Shown one piece after another: positions 44,434 through 53,509 of a stretch of DNA of 64,000 nucleotides. Source of the DNA: JAQIBY01 sp963676165 (lineage in GTDB: Bacteria > Bacteroidota > Bacteroidia > Bacteroidales > ML635J-15); assembly GCA_963676165.1 (NCBI GenBank), contig OY781043.1:3876470-3940469 (forward strand), in the 5' to 3' direction. The notes below the pieces were generated by a model. That model saw only the letters and a list, made by a program, of their open reading frames with translations, had not been told where the DNA came from and did no database searches. Positions within the stretch are counted from its first letter, which is position 1; the number at the start of each line of letters is the position of its first letter. Both the position numbers and the translations under genes were made by a program.

Positions 44434-45654
44434 TTATAAGTATTTCTTTGTGATGTATTGGACAGGGAACCAAGCGGCAAATAATCCAATAAAAGTAACG
44501 GTGAAAAAGACAGCGATGAAATCAATCAATCGCATTGCAACAGGGTAAGCATCAATAATAAATGAACCAGATTGATTTAATTGAATAACTCCGTATTTGG
44601 TTTGTATCCAGCACAATAACCATCCGAGCAAAAGACCAACAGCAGCTCCAACGATAGTAATCAACCAGCCTTCAAGTAAGAAAATACGACTAATGGTTTG
44701 ATTATTTGCACCCAAACTTCTCAAGGTTTGTATGTCTTCTTTTTTATCGATGATAAGCATGGTAAGTGACCCGATAATATTGAATGAGGCAATGAGCAGA
44801 ATGAAGCTGAGAATTAAGAATACAGCCCATTTTTCAGACTTCATAATTTTATAAAAGAACTCATGTTGTTCATATCTGTCTTTAATGGAAAATCCTTCAC
44901 CAAGGGATGCTTTGAGCGCAGTTTTAACCACTTCGGAATCTGCTCCTTTGTTCAGTTTAATTTCAATTGCAGTTAGCTCATTTTCATAATCAAAAATTTC
45001 TCTTGCAACTTCTATTGGTATGAAGACATATTCGCTATCAAAATCTTGTTGTATTGAAAAGAAACCCGAAGGATAAATGTTTTTCTGATTGATTGCACGA
45101 GAAGCATCCATAAAGCTTCCTGTCATTGTTGCATCGCGTTTAGGAACAAATACTTTGATGGGGGCGTGTAAATGGATATTTAGAGACAATTTGTAGGCGA
45201 CTCCTTGACCTGCAACAGCCATGGGCAATCCACTGTCCCATAAAACAAATTCGCCTCTGCTCATCATGGTATCGACACCACTCACAGAAATGAAGTTTTC
45301 ATCAACTCCTTTCAGGCGAGCAATGAACTGTTGTTCTTCATAACGCAAGAGTGCATTTTCTTCAATGATTTTCGAGTAGATTTCAATTCCTTCTTGTGTA
45401 TCTAATGTGTTAAATATAATGCTGTCTTCTGTAAAGGTTTTTCCTTCGATGGATTCGATACGAAGATCTGGGTCAAAACTGTAAAACAGATTTTTCAAAA
45501 GATCATCAAACCCATTAAAGATAGAAAGCACTACGATCAAAGCCATAGTCATCACTCCAACTCCAGCAACTGAAATGGAAGAAATGATATTAATGACATT
45601 TCGTTTTTTTTTCGAAAAGAGGTATCGTTTGGCTATGTAGAAAGGAAAATTCAC
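44434..45654 (-). CDS. LolC/LolE-type ABC transporter permease
   Basis: 406 residues with the FtsX/MacB topology: a first transmembrane helix after the KRYLFSKKKRNVINIIS start, a large periplasmic domain (about 50-265), then three C-terminal helices. The loop with DKKEDIQTLRSLGAN and ISRIFLLEG is typical of LolC/E, which release lipoproteins from the inner membrane. No ATPase (LolD) gene is adjacent. It starts 3 nt after rbfA on the same strand. Confidence 0.88.
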   Translation of the reverse strand: MNFPFYIAKRYLFSKKKRNVINIISSISVAGVGVMTMALIVVLSIFNGFDDLLKNLFYSFDPDLRIESIEGKTFTEDSIIFNTLDTQEGIEIYSKIIEENALLRYEEQQFIARLKGVDENFISVSGVDTMMSRGEFVLWDSGLPMAVAGQGVAYKLSLNIHLHAPIKVFVPKRDATMTGSFMDASRAINQKNIYPSGFFSIQQDFDSEYVFIPIEVAREIFDYENELTAIEIKLNKGADSEVVKTALKASLGEGFSIKDRYEQHEFFYKIMKSEKWAVFLILSFILLIASFNIIGSLTMLIIDKKEDIQTLRSLGANNQTISRIFLLEGWLITIVGAAVGLLLGWLLCWIQTKYGVIQLNQSGSFIIDAYPVAMRLIDFIAVFFTVTFIGLFAAWFPVQYITKKYL

Positions 45655-45657
45655 AAT

Positions 45658-45996
45658 TTATTCATCTAAAAGTTCATTGATGCGGTCAATATAATCCAAA
45701 GAATCATCCAAATAAAAGGAGATTTCAGGCACTTTTTTCAGTTGATGTCTTATTCTATTCCCTAATTCGTAGCGAATTTTTGATGAATTTTTATTAACAA
45801 TGTCAAGACAGTCATCCGCTTTATTTGAAGGGAAAACTGACAAGTAGATTTTCGCATTGGAAAGATCTTTCGATACTCTGACAACCGTTACGGTTACCAT
45901 TGTACCACTAAACCACTCTCTGCCAAAATGAGTAAAAATATCGCTGATGTCTTTTTGTATCAAACGGGCAACTTTATTTTGTCTTTCTGTAAACAT
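45658..45996 (-). CDS. rbfA: Ribosome-binding factor A
   Basis: 112 residues of the KH-like RbfA family, which helps mature the 16S rRNA 5' end on the 30S subunit. Features are the QNKVARLIQKDISDIF start, VTVTVVRVSKDLSNAKIYLSVF in the centre and RHQLKKVPEISFYLDDSLD near the C-terminus. It is first in a two-gene unit with the LolC/E-type permease. Confidence 0.95.
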   Translation of the reverse strand: MFTERQNKVARLIQKDISDIFTHFGREWFSGTMVTVTVVRVSKDLSNAKIYLSVFPSNKADDCLDIVNKNSSKIRYELGNRIRHQLKKVPEISFYLDDSLDYIDRINELLDE

Positions 45997-46093
45997 TCGT
46001 TATAAAATTAGAAAAAATTGCAGCATTTTTGCAACTTTACGCATTATACAATAAAGATAACTAAATTCGTTACATAAATAAAACTCCAAAGAT

Positions 46094-47092
46094 ATGAAAA
46101 CTAAACAGCTGATTCATTTTATTGCATTGTTTTTTTTAATGAGCTTTTTCTCTTGTCAGCAAAGTAAAGAAGAATTGCACATGAAAGATGCTGCAACAGG
46201 AAATCCGGGAGAAGTTCTTGTTGTTATGCCAGATGAGAGTTGGAAAAGTGAAGCCGGAGAGGCTTTAAGAGCTGTATATCATCAAGATTTGTATACTGTT
46301 CCTCAAGAAGAGTTTGTGTTTGATTTGTACCAGATTGATAAAGCAGAATTTACTGGTTTAAATAAACGAAACCGAAATGTAATTATGCCTGAAATTGGTA
46401 AAGGTGCAGAGTATGGTCAAATTAGTGTGAAGGCAGATGTTTACAGTGAACCTCAAACTGTGGTTTACATAAAAGCTCCTGATATGGTTGAGTTTATGCG
46501 CATTGTGAAAGAAAAAGAACAAACACTTATCGAGATTTTCAAAAAAGCAGATAGAGATCGCTTAATTCCATATTTAAGAAAGTACCATATTGAAAAGTAT
46601 TCCAACGATATAGTTGAAAAATATGGAGTGTATTTCGCTGTTCCTAGTTCATATACTTTTGATGAAAAGCGTGAAGACTTTGCTTGGTTATCTTATGAAA
46701 CTGTTCACGCAACACAAAGTTTCCTCGTGTATAGATATCCTGCAGATAGTACTAGAGAACCTAGTTTGGATTATCTTGTAAAGAAACGCAATGAAATTCT
46801 TAAAGAAAATGTGCCGGGAGCTCGTCCCGAAAGCTATATGTCAACAGAAACAAAATATCATTATCCAATTATGTCTGCACGTGTTGTGAATAACTTTGAC
46901 TGCTGGGTAATGGAAGGTTTATGGAAAGTTGAAAACGATTTTATGGGAGGTCCATTTATTAGCTTTACTATGTATGATGAAGCAACAAATGAATATGTTA
47001 CCATAGAAGCTTTTGTGTATGATCCTCGAGGTGATAATCGCGATCAAATTCGTAAGTTAGAGGCATCTCTTTGGACTATGGAATTAAAATAA
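46094..47092 (+). CDS. DUF4837 family lipoprotein
   Basis: 332 residues. Lipoprotein signal (lipobox FFSC, Cys21), then the DUF4837 pattern: GNPGEVLVVMPDESW, VFDLYQIDKAEF, RNVIMPE, the DEKREDFAWLSYET segment and a C-terminal FISFTMYDEATNEYVTIEAFVYDPRGDNRDQIRKLEASLWT region (described, with key DPRGDNRD core). The family is restricted to Bacteroidota and uncharacterised. A possible orphan signal-peptide frame follows 1 nt after its stop. Confidence 0.88.
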   Translation: MKTKQLIHFIALFFLMSFFSCQQSKEELHMKDAATGNPGEVLVVMPDESWKSEAGEALRAVYHQDLYTVPQEEFVFDLYQIDKAEFTGLNKRNRNVIMPEIGKGAEYGQISVKADVYSEPQTVVYIKAPDMVEFMRIVKEKEQTLIEIFKKADRDRLIPYLRKYHIEKYSNDIVEKYGVYFAVPSSYTFDEKREDFAWLSYETVHATQSFLVYRYPADSTREPSLDYLVKKRNEILKENVPGARPESYMSTETKYHYPIMSARVVNNFDCWVMEGLWKVENDFMGGPFISFTMYDEATNEYVTIEAFVYDPRGDNRDQIRKLEASLWTMELK

Positions 47093-47093
47093 A

Positions 47094-47159
47094 ATGACAA
47101 TGAAAAAGCACATTTTTGTTTTTGTATTTGTTTTATTATGGAGTCCCATCCTGGTGTAA
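47094..47159 (+). pseudogene. Orphan signal-peptide ORF, probable gene remnant
   Basis: A 21-codon frame (MTMKKHIFVFVFVLLWSPILV) ends in TAA after what looks like a Sec signal peptide. From 47156 another frame reads 27 codons to a TAA at 47237 with a peptide ending FTRSNYVSAGLRIAL, like the last strand of an outer-membrane barrel. Together they may be the two ends of a deleted membrane-protein gene. The second part overlaps the 3' end of mqnC. Alternatively it is a short leader or chance ORF. Confidence 0.4.
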
Positions 47160-47205
47160 ATGGAATGTTTGTTAAAGGTTTAGATCCTGTATTTACTCGA
47201 AGTAA

Positions 47206-48309
47206 TTATGTGAGTGCAGGATTGAGAATTGCCTTGTAATTTTGATCTCTTAACACAGGTTCAAATCCTGAATTCTTTATCAAATCTTGCATAGCATCAG
47301 GTGTCATTTGGTAGGATGCTCCAGCTTTTGATACAACATTCTCTTCTATCATAACAGAGCCTAAGTCATCTGCCCCTGCATGTAGTGCCATACTTGCTAT
47401 GTCATGTCCTACAGTAAGCCAACTTGCTCCAATGTGAGGTATGTTATTTAGGATTATACGGCTAAAAGCAATCATTTTAACATATTCAGCACCAAATACT
47501 TCTGGCATTTCCGGGTATTTATCAAATAACTTTGTGTTTGTTCTTTGATATGGCCAAGGAATAAAAGCTAGAAAACCCGGTGTGTCATTTGGTTTTTCAT
47601 CTTGCAAATTTCTAATTGCTAGGAGATGATCAATGCGCTCAGAAATGCTTTCAATGGATCCAAACATCATTGTTGCAGAGGTAACGATTCCCAGTTTGTG
47701 TGCTTCACGCATCACATTTAACCACTGTTCAGTTGTTGCCTTACCTGGAGAAACAATGTTTCTAACTCTGTCTGATAAAATTTCAGCCCCAGCACCTGGT
47801 AAACTGTCCAACCCTGATTGAATCAGTCGCTCTAAAACTGTTTTAATGGAGAGATTTGATTTTTTGACAAGCCAATATATCTCAGGAGGTCCTAGTGCAT
47901 GTAATTTTAATTCAGGGAATTCTGTTTTAAGTGTTTTGAACAAGTTTTCGTAATAGTTTAGATCAAGTTCAGGATTCATGCCACCCTGTAACAATAACTG
48001 ATTTCCACCAAGTTGAAAAAGCTCTTTGATTTTTATCCGATATTCATCAAGACTTAAAACATAAGCATTGTCAGCATTCTTTTTGACACAAAAGTTACAG
48101 AACAAACATTGGCTAAAGCACACATTAGTAAGGTTGACATTCCTGTCAATTAGCCAAGTGACTTTTTTATCTGGGTGAAGTTTATGGCGAACAATATCTG
48201 CTAGTTGCATAATTTCTGCAAGACTAGTTTCTGTCCATAATTGAAGTGCCTCAGATTTGTTAAGCGGTATTTGCTCTTGTATTTTATTGCGGATTTGAGT
48301 TTCCAGCAT
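47206..48309 (-). CDS. mqnC: Cyclic dehypoxanthinyl futalosine synthase MqnC
   Basis: 367 residues, a radical SAM enzyme of the futalosine menaquinone pathway, which cyclises dehypoxanthine futalosine. The Fe-S motif is C64-x3-C68-x2-C71. Other family segments are TWLIDRNVNLTNVC, LLQGGMNPELDLNYYENLF, SLPGAGAEILSDRVR and GADDLGSVMIEENVV. CofH/MqnE are related but MqnC fits best. It starts 1 nt after the Fnr-like gene on the same strand, linking regulation and respiratory quinone synthesis. Confidence 0.92.
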   Translation of the reverse strand: MLETQIRNKIQEQIPLNKSEALQLWTETSLAEIMQLADIVRHKLHPDKKVTWLIDRNVNLTNVCFSQCLFCNFCVKKNADNAYVLSLDEYRIKIKELFQLGGNQLLLQGGMNPELDLNYYENLFKTLKTEFPELKLHALGPPEIYWLVKKSNLSIKTVLERLIQSGLDSLPGAGAEILSDRVRNIVSPGKATTEQWLNVMREAHKLGIVTSATMMFGSIESISERIDHLLAIRNLQDEKPNDTPGFLAFIPWPYQRTNTKLFDKYPEMPEVFGAEYVKMIAFSRIILNNIPHIGASWLTVGHDIASMALHAGADDLGSVMIEENVVSKAGASYQMTPDAMQDLIKNSGFEPVLRDQNYKAILNPALT

Positions 48310-48310
48310 C

Positions 48311-49015
48311 TTACATCATGTTTGCGATCCGGGTAAGTTTTCCTTCATCCAATATCCGGATTTTTCTTCCTTGCAATTCAATAAGTTTATCTTGTTTAAA
48401 TTCGGACAATAAGCGAATCACAGATTCTGTTGCTGTTCCAATAAGGTTTGCAAGTTCTTCTCTGGTTAAATATATTTGTAAAATACCATCATCATCCAAT
48501 CCAAAATTGTGTTTGAGGTTCACTAGAACTTCTGCTAATCTTTCGCGAACAGATTTTTGTGCAATATCGGTAATGTAATTATTTGCTTCTCCAAGTTCAG
48601 TGCATGCAAGTTGAAGCATTTCAATGCCAAATTCTGCATTTTTCTTGAGAAGATGGTATAAATCTGAAGTATAAATGAAACAAATAACTGCCTCGTTAAG
48701 AACTTTTGCAGAAGTACAGGCAGGTTCTCCACTTATTATGGAGCGATAACCAATAATGTCACCACTTTTTGCAAAACGAATAATCTGTTCTTTTCCCTCA
48801 ACACCAGTTTTGTAAACCTTAACAATTCCGCTACAGATGCAGTAAAACCCATTTGTTCTTGCACCTTCTTCGTACATAATTAGTCCTTTTTCATAACGTG
48901 TACATCGTTTTCTATCGTTGATATACTCTAACTCATCAGGAGTTAATTTTGTGAAAATAGTTTTTACAACATTTCCGCAATGATGGCAAAGAGGTTCTTC
49001 AGAAGCACGTTTCAT
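48311..49015 (-). CDS. Crp/Fnr family transcriptional regulator
   Basis: 234 residues. A cyclic-nucleotide-binding-like sensor domain (about 30-140) is followed by a dimer helix and a C-terminal Crp-type helix-turn-helix (LTREELANLIGTATESVIRLLSEFK region, core about 185-205). Cysteines cluster at the N-terminus (C10-x2-C13, C38, then C59 and C61), which may allow Fe-S or redox sensing, but the pattern is not that of E. coli FNR. Coupled to mqnC downstream. A TATATTTG promoter box lies at 49040-49047 on the minus strand. Confidence 0.88.
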   Translation of the reverse strand: MKRASEEPLCHHCGNVVKTIFTKLTPDELEYINDRKRCTRYEKGLIMYEEGARTNGFYCICSGIVKVYKTGVEGKEQIIRFAKSGDIIGYRSIISGEPACTSAKVLNEAVICFIYTSDLYHLLKKNAEFGIEMLQLACTELGEANNYITDIAQKSVRERLAEVLVNLKHNFGLDDDGILQIYLTREELANLIGTATESVIRLLSEFKQDKLIELQGRKIRILDEGKLTRIANMM

Positions 49016-49039
49016 TTTTATTCCATTTATTTTCCTTTA

Positions 49040-49047
49040 CAAATATA
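49040..49047 (-). promoter_or_regulatory. Promoter -7 box of fnr-like gene
   Basis: Minus-strand TATATTTG, matching TAnnTTTG, 24 nt before the start codon at 49015. Confidence 0.55.
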
Positions 49048-49284
49048 CAAACTAAAAACATTTATCCCACATTTTTAAATGTATTGATTGATTGGTTATT
49101 ATGGATTTTATTGATTTGTAATCTTTCCTTACTTATTTTAAGTTCTGAATAAAAGCTTGTGATCTAAATTTGGAAATGATAGGCAAAAGTGTAATTTGAT
49201 GACTAATAACTTACATTCAGACTAGTGTATTCCTTGTCAATCAATAAATTTCAAGCTTTCGTTATTCAATGTCGGAATAATTGC

Positions 49285-49292
49285 TATTTTTG
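49285..49292 (+). promoter_or_regulatory. Promoter -7 box of wzz-like operon
   Basis: TATTTTTG matches TAnnTTTG, 34 nt before the ATG at 49327. Confidence 0.5.
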
Positions 49293-49326
49293 TGAAACTT
49301 GTTTGATACATATATTGAAGATTTGC

Positions 49327-50331
49327 ATGAAGGAACAAGATAAATATTCAAAACAATTTGAAGCAGAGAATATACTTGAATTAATTTTCAGAAAGCGTAT
49401 TCCAGTATTTGTAATTGTATTTTTAGCTGCAATTCTGTCTGCGGTTGCAAGTTTAATGATACAACCCAAATACAAATCATCCGTGATATTGTTTCCAGTT
49501 AGTTCATCCAGTATTTCTCAAGCTTTAATGGCTCAGAATGGTGGCGAAAAACAAATCCTTAAGTTTGGAGAAGAGGAAGAAGTTGAACAAATGATGCAGG
49601 TATTGCAGTCGAATACAATTCGTAACCGTGTGATTCAGAAATATAACCTGATGGAGCATTACGAAATTGATCCGAATGGGAAATACCCAGCAACAGTACT
49701 CTATGAAACATACAACAAAAACATAAAAATAAATCGTACGGAATTTATGTCTGTGGAAATATCTGTATTAGATCCTTCTCCGGATACAGCTGCGCTTATT
49801 GCAAATGAAATTTCTGCTCAGTTGGATTCTGTAATGAATGAAATGCAGACCGAAAGAGCAATAAAAGCTTTTCGTTTGGTTGAACAAGAATTTAAAGCTC
49901 AGAAAGTAAAAATTAATGCTATCCGAGACACCTTAGAGTTTTTAGGAACAGTTGGTATTGTAGAGTATGAATCTCAAAGTGAAATGTTTAATGAGCAGTA
50001 TGCTACAGCTTTGGCTCAAGGAAATAACGGTGCAATCCAACGTCTCGAACAAAAAATTGATACTCTTGCAAAGTATGGTCCGTTATATGTCTCATTGACG
50101 GAACAGTTAACAAGTGAAATTAAGAAGTTATCTGAAATAGAAGCTAAATATATTGAGGCTAAAATTGATGTGGAACAAGATTTACCGCATAAATTTGTTG
50201 TCAATGATGCAGTGAAGGCTGAGAAGAAATCTTATCCTGTTCGTTGGTTAATTGTTGTTATATCGACGGTTTCTGCATTTTTGTTGTCAATTATTGTATT
50301 GATTCTTTTAGAAAACTTAAAAAAAAAATAG
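49327..50331 (+). CDS. Wzz-like chain-length determinant protein
   Basis: 334 residues. Two transmembrane helices (about 26-47 and 305-327) flank a large coiled-coil periplasmic domain, the topology of polysaccharide co-polymerases (Wzz/PCP). The first helix is followed by PKYKSSVILFPV, the usual strand. No tyrosine kinase domain. The start at 49327 (MKEQDKYSK) is preferred; 34 upstream codons are Cys-rich and unlikely to be real. A second gene of the same type follows. Confidence 0.85.
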   Translation: MKEQDKYSKQFEAENILELIFRKRIPVFVIVFLAAILSAVASLMIQPKYKSSVILFPVSSSSISQALMAQNGGEKQILKFGEEEEVEQMMQVLQSNTIRNRVIQKYNLMEHYEIDPNGKYPATVLYETYNKNIKINRTEFMSVEISVLDPSPDTAALIANEISAQLDSVMNEMQTERAIKAFRLVEQEFKAQKVKINAIRDTLEFLGTVGIVEYESQSEMFNEQYATALAQGNNGAIQRLEQKIDTLAKYGPLYVSLTEQLTSEIKKLSEIEAKYIEAKIDVEQDLPHKFVVNDAVKAEKKSYPVRWLIVVISTVSAFLLSIIVLILLENLKKK

Positions 50332-50393
50332 AATTTAAACCGATTCGCTTTCGAGTGAGTCGTTTTACCTTTGAACTACCAAATTATTCAACT

Positions 50394-51329
50394 ATGGAAA
50401 ACTATTTTAGAAATAGTAGCATGTTTGACTTAATTAGTAAATGGAAGATTCATTTGCTGATTATTACGGTCATTGGGGGTGGATTGGGCGTGCTGTTTTC
50501 TTCTAGCCTATTTATTACTCCTAAATTTAGTTCTTCAGCTGTTTTATATCCAGCCAACACAATACCTTTGTCTGAAGAGTCAGAAACAGAACAGATGTTG
50601 GAAATGTTGAATTCTCAGGATATCCGTTTTGAGGTATTTGATGCATTCAATTTAGCTGAACATTATGAAATATCAGAAAATGAGCCTCATTTTATTTCTA
50701 AATTGAACAAAAAGTTTGAGGGAAATGTTAGTATTCGCCAGACTGAAAATGAAGCAGTGCAGATAACCGTGATGGATAAAGACCCTCAAATGGCTGCTGA
50801 TATTGCGAATTCAATCATTGAATTTTATAACGATAAAGTTCTTTCTCTGAACAAAGAAAAATCTGCTGAATATGCAATCGCATATCAGGAACATTTAAAT
50901 CGTAAGCAAGTTGAAATTGACTCCCTCAGTGAACAAATTAAGAAGTATAGAAAAGAGAATAATCTACTTGATTTTAGTGTGCAAACCAAAGAGTACACTC
51001 GTGCTATCGCAAGTGGAAAATCATTTGGAGACACAAAAGAAAACCTAAAGAATCTGCAAGATTTTGGTAGTGATTTTATTATTACAGATTCTTTGCTTTG
51101 GAATGCAATGTCTGACTATCATGAAATCAAAATAGAGTTAGAAACATTTGTACGTGATACATCGAAAACTATAACATACGCACATGTTGTCGCTCGTCCA
51201 TTTGCTGCTGATAAAAAAACATATCCAACGCGTTGGGTATTTGTTTTCTTTTCCATGTTAGGTACTTTATTTGCAGGGATTGTTATTCTTATTTTTATTG
51301 ACAGAGCAAGACTTTCCAGAAAACAATAG
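50394..51329 (+). CDS. Second Wzz-like chain-length determinant protein
   Basis: 311 residues, same architecture: helix at about 20-40, PKFSSSAVLYPANT, a coiled-coil domain (about 130-215) and a C-terminal helix (about 280-303). The two proteins share the EQM-x-E/Q-x2-LxSQ/N type segment and are probably ancient duplicates or two halves of a hetero-oligomer. The start at 50394 (MENYFRNSS) is preferred over a frame beginning inside the first wzz-like gene. The next gene starts within its stop codon. Confidence 0.8.
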   Translation: MENYFRNSSMFDLISKWKIHLLIITVIGGGLGVLFSSSLFITPKFSSSAVLYPANTIPLSEESETEQMLEMLNSQDIRFEVFDAFNLAEHYEISENEPHFISKLNKKFEGNVSIRQTENEAVQITVMDKDPQMAADIANSIIEFYNDKVLSLNKEKSAEYAIAYQEHLNRKQVEIDSLSEQIKKYRKENNLLDFSVQTKEYTRAIASGKSFGDTKENLKNLQDFGSDFIITDSLLWNAMSDYHEIKIELETFVRDTSKTITYAHVVARPFAADKKTYPTRWVFVFFSMLGTLFAGIVILIFIDRARLSRKQ

Positions 51330-52795
51330 TGAATAGCATTAAGCAAAAAATAGGGTTGTTTTATTTGCTCGGTGCACTCTTCGTTGTGCTGAATGCATTG
51401 TTTATTATGAAGTATGAATCCATGGCATTTGCTGCGATTCCATTTTTACTTCTTATTCTGCTTTTTGCCTTTTTTGCAATGGATAAACTATTGATGGTTA
51501 TTGTTTTTTTAACACCATTTTCCATTCCTCTTAAAGAGCTTTTTCCGAGTCTGAATTTTGATATGGCACTTCCGACTGAGCCTTTACTCTTTGGTCTTTT
51601 ACTTATTTTTATCTTTAAACAAAGCCTTGACCATAGCTATGACAGAAAGGTGCTTTCCCATCCAGTTAGTTATGCAATATATTTTTATCTTTTCTGGATT
51701 TTAGTGACCTCGATAACAAGTTCAATGCCTTGGGTTTCTTTAAAATTTTTCTTGGCAAAAACATGGTTTATTGTTGTTTTTTATTTTATGCTTGTTATCC
51801 TTTTGAAAGATTATAAAAAGATCAAACAGTTTTATTGGGCATATATTATTCCCCTTGCTATTGTTATTCTTATTACCCTTTTGAAGCATTCTACTCACGG
51901 CTTTGATCAACATTCGGCACACTTTGTTATGAATCCATTTTACAATGATCATACTTCGTATGGAGCTGCATTGGCAATGTTTTTACCAATTTTGATTGGA
52001 ATGCTCTTCCTCAATAAAGAAAAGAAAAATCTTAAACTAGTTGGAATTGGATTAATCGGGTTGTTTTTGGTTGCGATTGTTCTGTCTTATACAAGAGCTG
52101 CTTGGGTAAGTCTTATTGGAACGCTTGGTGTTTACCTTGTTATTCGCTTGAAAATTAATTATCGATGGATTTTGGCAGGTGTTGGTTTACTTGTTGCAAT
52201 TTTCTTTATTTATCGTACAGATATCATGATAGAGCTGGAGCAGAATAAAACTGACAGTTCAACCGATTTTAAAGAGCATGTGAAAAGTATCTCCAATGTT
52301 GCAACGGATGCTTCCAATAAGGAAAGAATAAACCGTTGGAATTGTGCGATTCGAATGTTTAAAGAAAAGCCATTATTGGGCTGGGGGCCTGGTACATACC
52401 AGTTTAATTATGCACCCTTCCAGAAATCATATGAGAAAACAATCATTAGTACGAATGCAGGTGATATGGGTAATGCACATAGCGAATATCTAGGACCATT
52501 ATCTGAATCGGGTTTAATTGGAATGTTGTCTTTATTGGGAGTAATTCTTTCTGTTGTTATTGTTGCCTTAAGACGTTATAAGCTAACAAAAGATACCGAA
52601 ACCCGAACGCTTATATTAATGGCTCTTACAGGATTAGTGACATATTTTATTCATGGATTATTGAACAACTTTCTAGATACTGATAAGGCATCTGTTCCTT
52701 ATTGGGGTTTCATTGCAATTATTGTTGCAGTCGATCTTTATCACTCAAACCATGAGGAAGATGAAGTCAATAAAAAAGCTGTTTCCAATTCCTGA
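51329..52795 (+). CDS. O-antigen ligase/polymerase family membrane protein
   Basis: 488 residues with about 12 hydrophobic helices and the large periplasmic loop of the Wzy_C/WaaL family (NRWNCAIRMFKEKPLLGWGPG, then AHSEYLGPLSESGLIG). It polymerises or ligates surface polysaccharide; which of the two cannot be told. The start is GTG at 51329, overlapping the previous TAG in a TAGTG arrangement. The 3' end of the coding sequence contains the terminator of efp, which is on the other strand. Confidence 0.85.
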   Translation: MNSIKQKIGLFYLLGALFVVLNALFIMKYESMAFAAIPFLLLILLFAFFAMDKLLMVIVFLTPFSIPLKELFPSLNFDMALPTEPLLFGLLLIFIFKQSLDHSYDRKVLSHPVSYAIYFYLFWILVTSITSSMPWVSLKFFLAKTWFIVVFYFMLVILLKDYKKIKQFYWAYIIPLAIVILITLLKHSTHGFDQHSAHFVMNPFYNDHTSYGAALAMFLPILIGMLFLNKEKKNLKLVGIGLIGLFLVAIVLSYTRAAWVSLIGTLGVYLVIRLKINYRWILAGVGLLVAIFFIYRTDIMIELEQNKTDSSTDFKEHVKSISNVATDASNKERINRWNCAIRMFKEKPLLGWGPGTYQFNYAPFQKSYEKTIISTNAGDMGNAHSEYLGPLSESGLIGMLSLLGVILSVVIVALRRYKLTKDTETRTLILMALTGLVTYFIHGLLNNFLDTDKASVPYWGFIAIIVAVDLYHSNHEEDEVNKKAVSNS

Positions 52796-52804
52796 AAACA
52801 GCTT
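52776..52804 (-). terminator. efp terminator inside end of O-antigen gene
   Basis: AAGCTGTTT (52776-52784) pairs with AAACAGCTT (52796-52804). On the minus strand the stem is followed by a run of six T (plus-strand A at 52772-52777), so it terminates efp. On the plus strand the hairpin spans the last codons and stop of the O-antigen gene. Confidence 0.7.
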
Positions 52805-52826
52805 AATCAAATAAGTTTATAAATAC

Positions 52827-53393
52827 CTATTCTTTTACACGCTCGTTATATTCACGAGTTCTTGTATCAATCTTAATTTTATCACCAATGTTGATGAATA
52901 ATGGTACCATAACTTCTGCTCCTGTTTCTAAGGTTGCAGGTTTCAATGTGTTTGTTGCAGTATCACCTTTAACACCAGGTTCTGTATATGTAATTTCTAA
53001 TGTTACAAAAGGTGGTAATTCACAAGACATTGGCATTTCTTTTTCTGCATGGAACATGACCTGAACCTCTTGACCTTCTTTCATAAAGTCATAATTTTCT
53101 ATCATATCTTCGCCTAAACTAATTTGCTCAAATGTTTCTAAATGCATGAGGTTAAAACCCATATCATCTTTATAAAGAAATTGATATGGACGGTGCTCAA
53201 TACGAACACTTTTTAATTTTACTCCGGAGTTGAAGGTATTGTCAACTACGCGTCCGGTTTCCAGGTTTTTCAATTTTGTTCTGACAAAAGCAGCGCCTTT
53301 ACCTGGTTTTACGTGTTGGAATTCAACGATTTGGTAAATGCCACCTTTGAATTCTATACAGAGTCCATTTTTAAAATCTGAAGTTGAAATCAT
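52827..53393 (-). CDS. efp: Elongation factor P
   Basis: 188 residues, standard EF-P. It relieves ribosome stalling at polyproline. The three beta-barrel domains are complete, with the conserved Lys32 in the HVKPGKGAAF loop, the site that is modified in many bacteria. The start at 53393 (MISTSDF) is the family start; 12 more upstream codons are rejected. Divergent from rnhA. Confidence 0.96.
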   Translation of the reverse strand: MISTSDFKNGLCIEFKGGIYQIVEFQHVKPGKGAAFVRTKLKNLETGRVVDNTFNSGVKLKSVRIEHRPYQFLYKDDMGFNLMHLETFEQISLGEDMIENYDFMKEGQEVQVMFHAEKEMPMSCELPPFVTLEITYTEPGVKGDTATNTLKPATLETGAEVMVPLFINIGDKIKIDTRTREYNERVKE

Positions 53394-53509
53394 AAATATT
53401 TTATTTTGAATTTTTACAAAAATAATCAAAACAATGAATTAACCGAGAAATTTGATTCCGCTTTTACTGCCAGATATTTATTCTTATCTTTAAACTTTAA
53501 ATTGTTAGC

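Larger units (their letters stand above)
49016..49326. other. Intergenic region between fnr-like gene and wzz-like gene
   Basis: AT-rich, about 310 bp, with two outward -7 boxes: TATATTTG at 49040-49047 (minus, for the Fnr-like gene) and TATTTTTG at 49285-49292 (plus, for the Wzz-like gene). No other feature seen. Confidence 0.5.
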
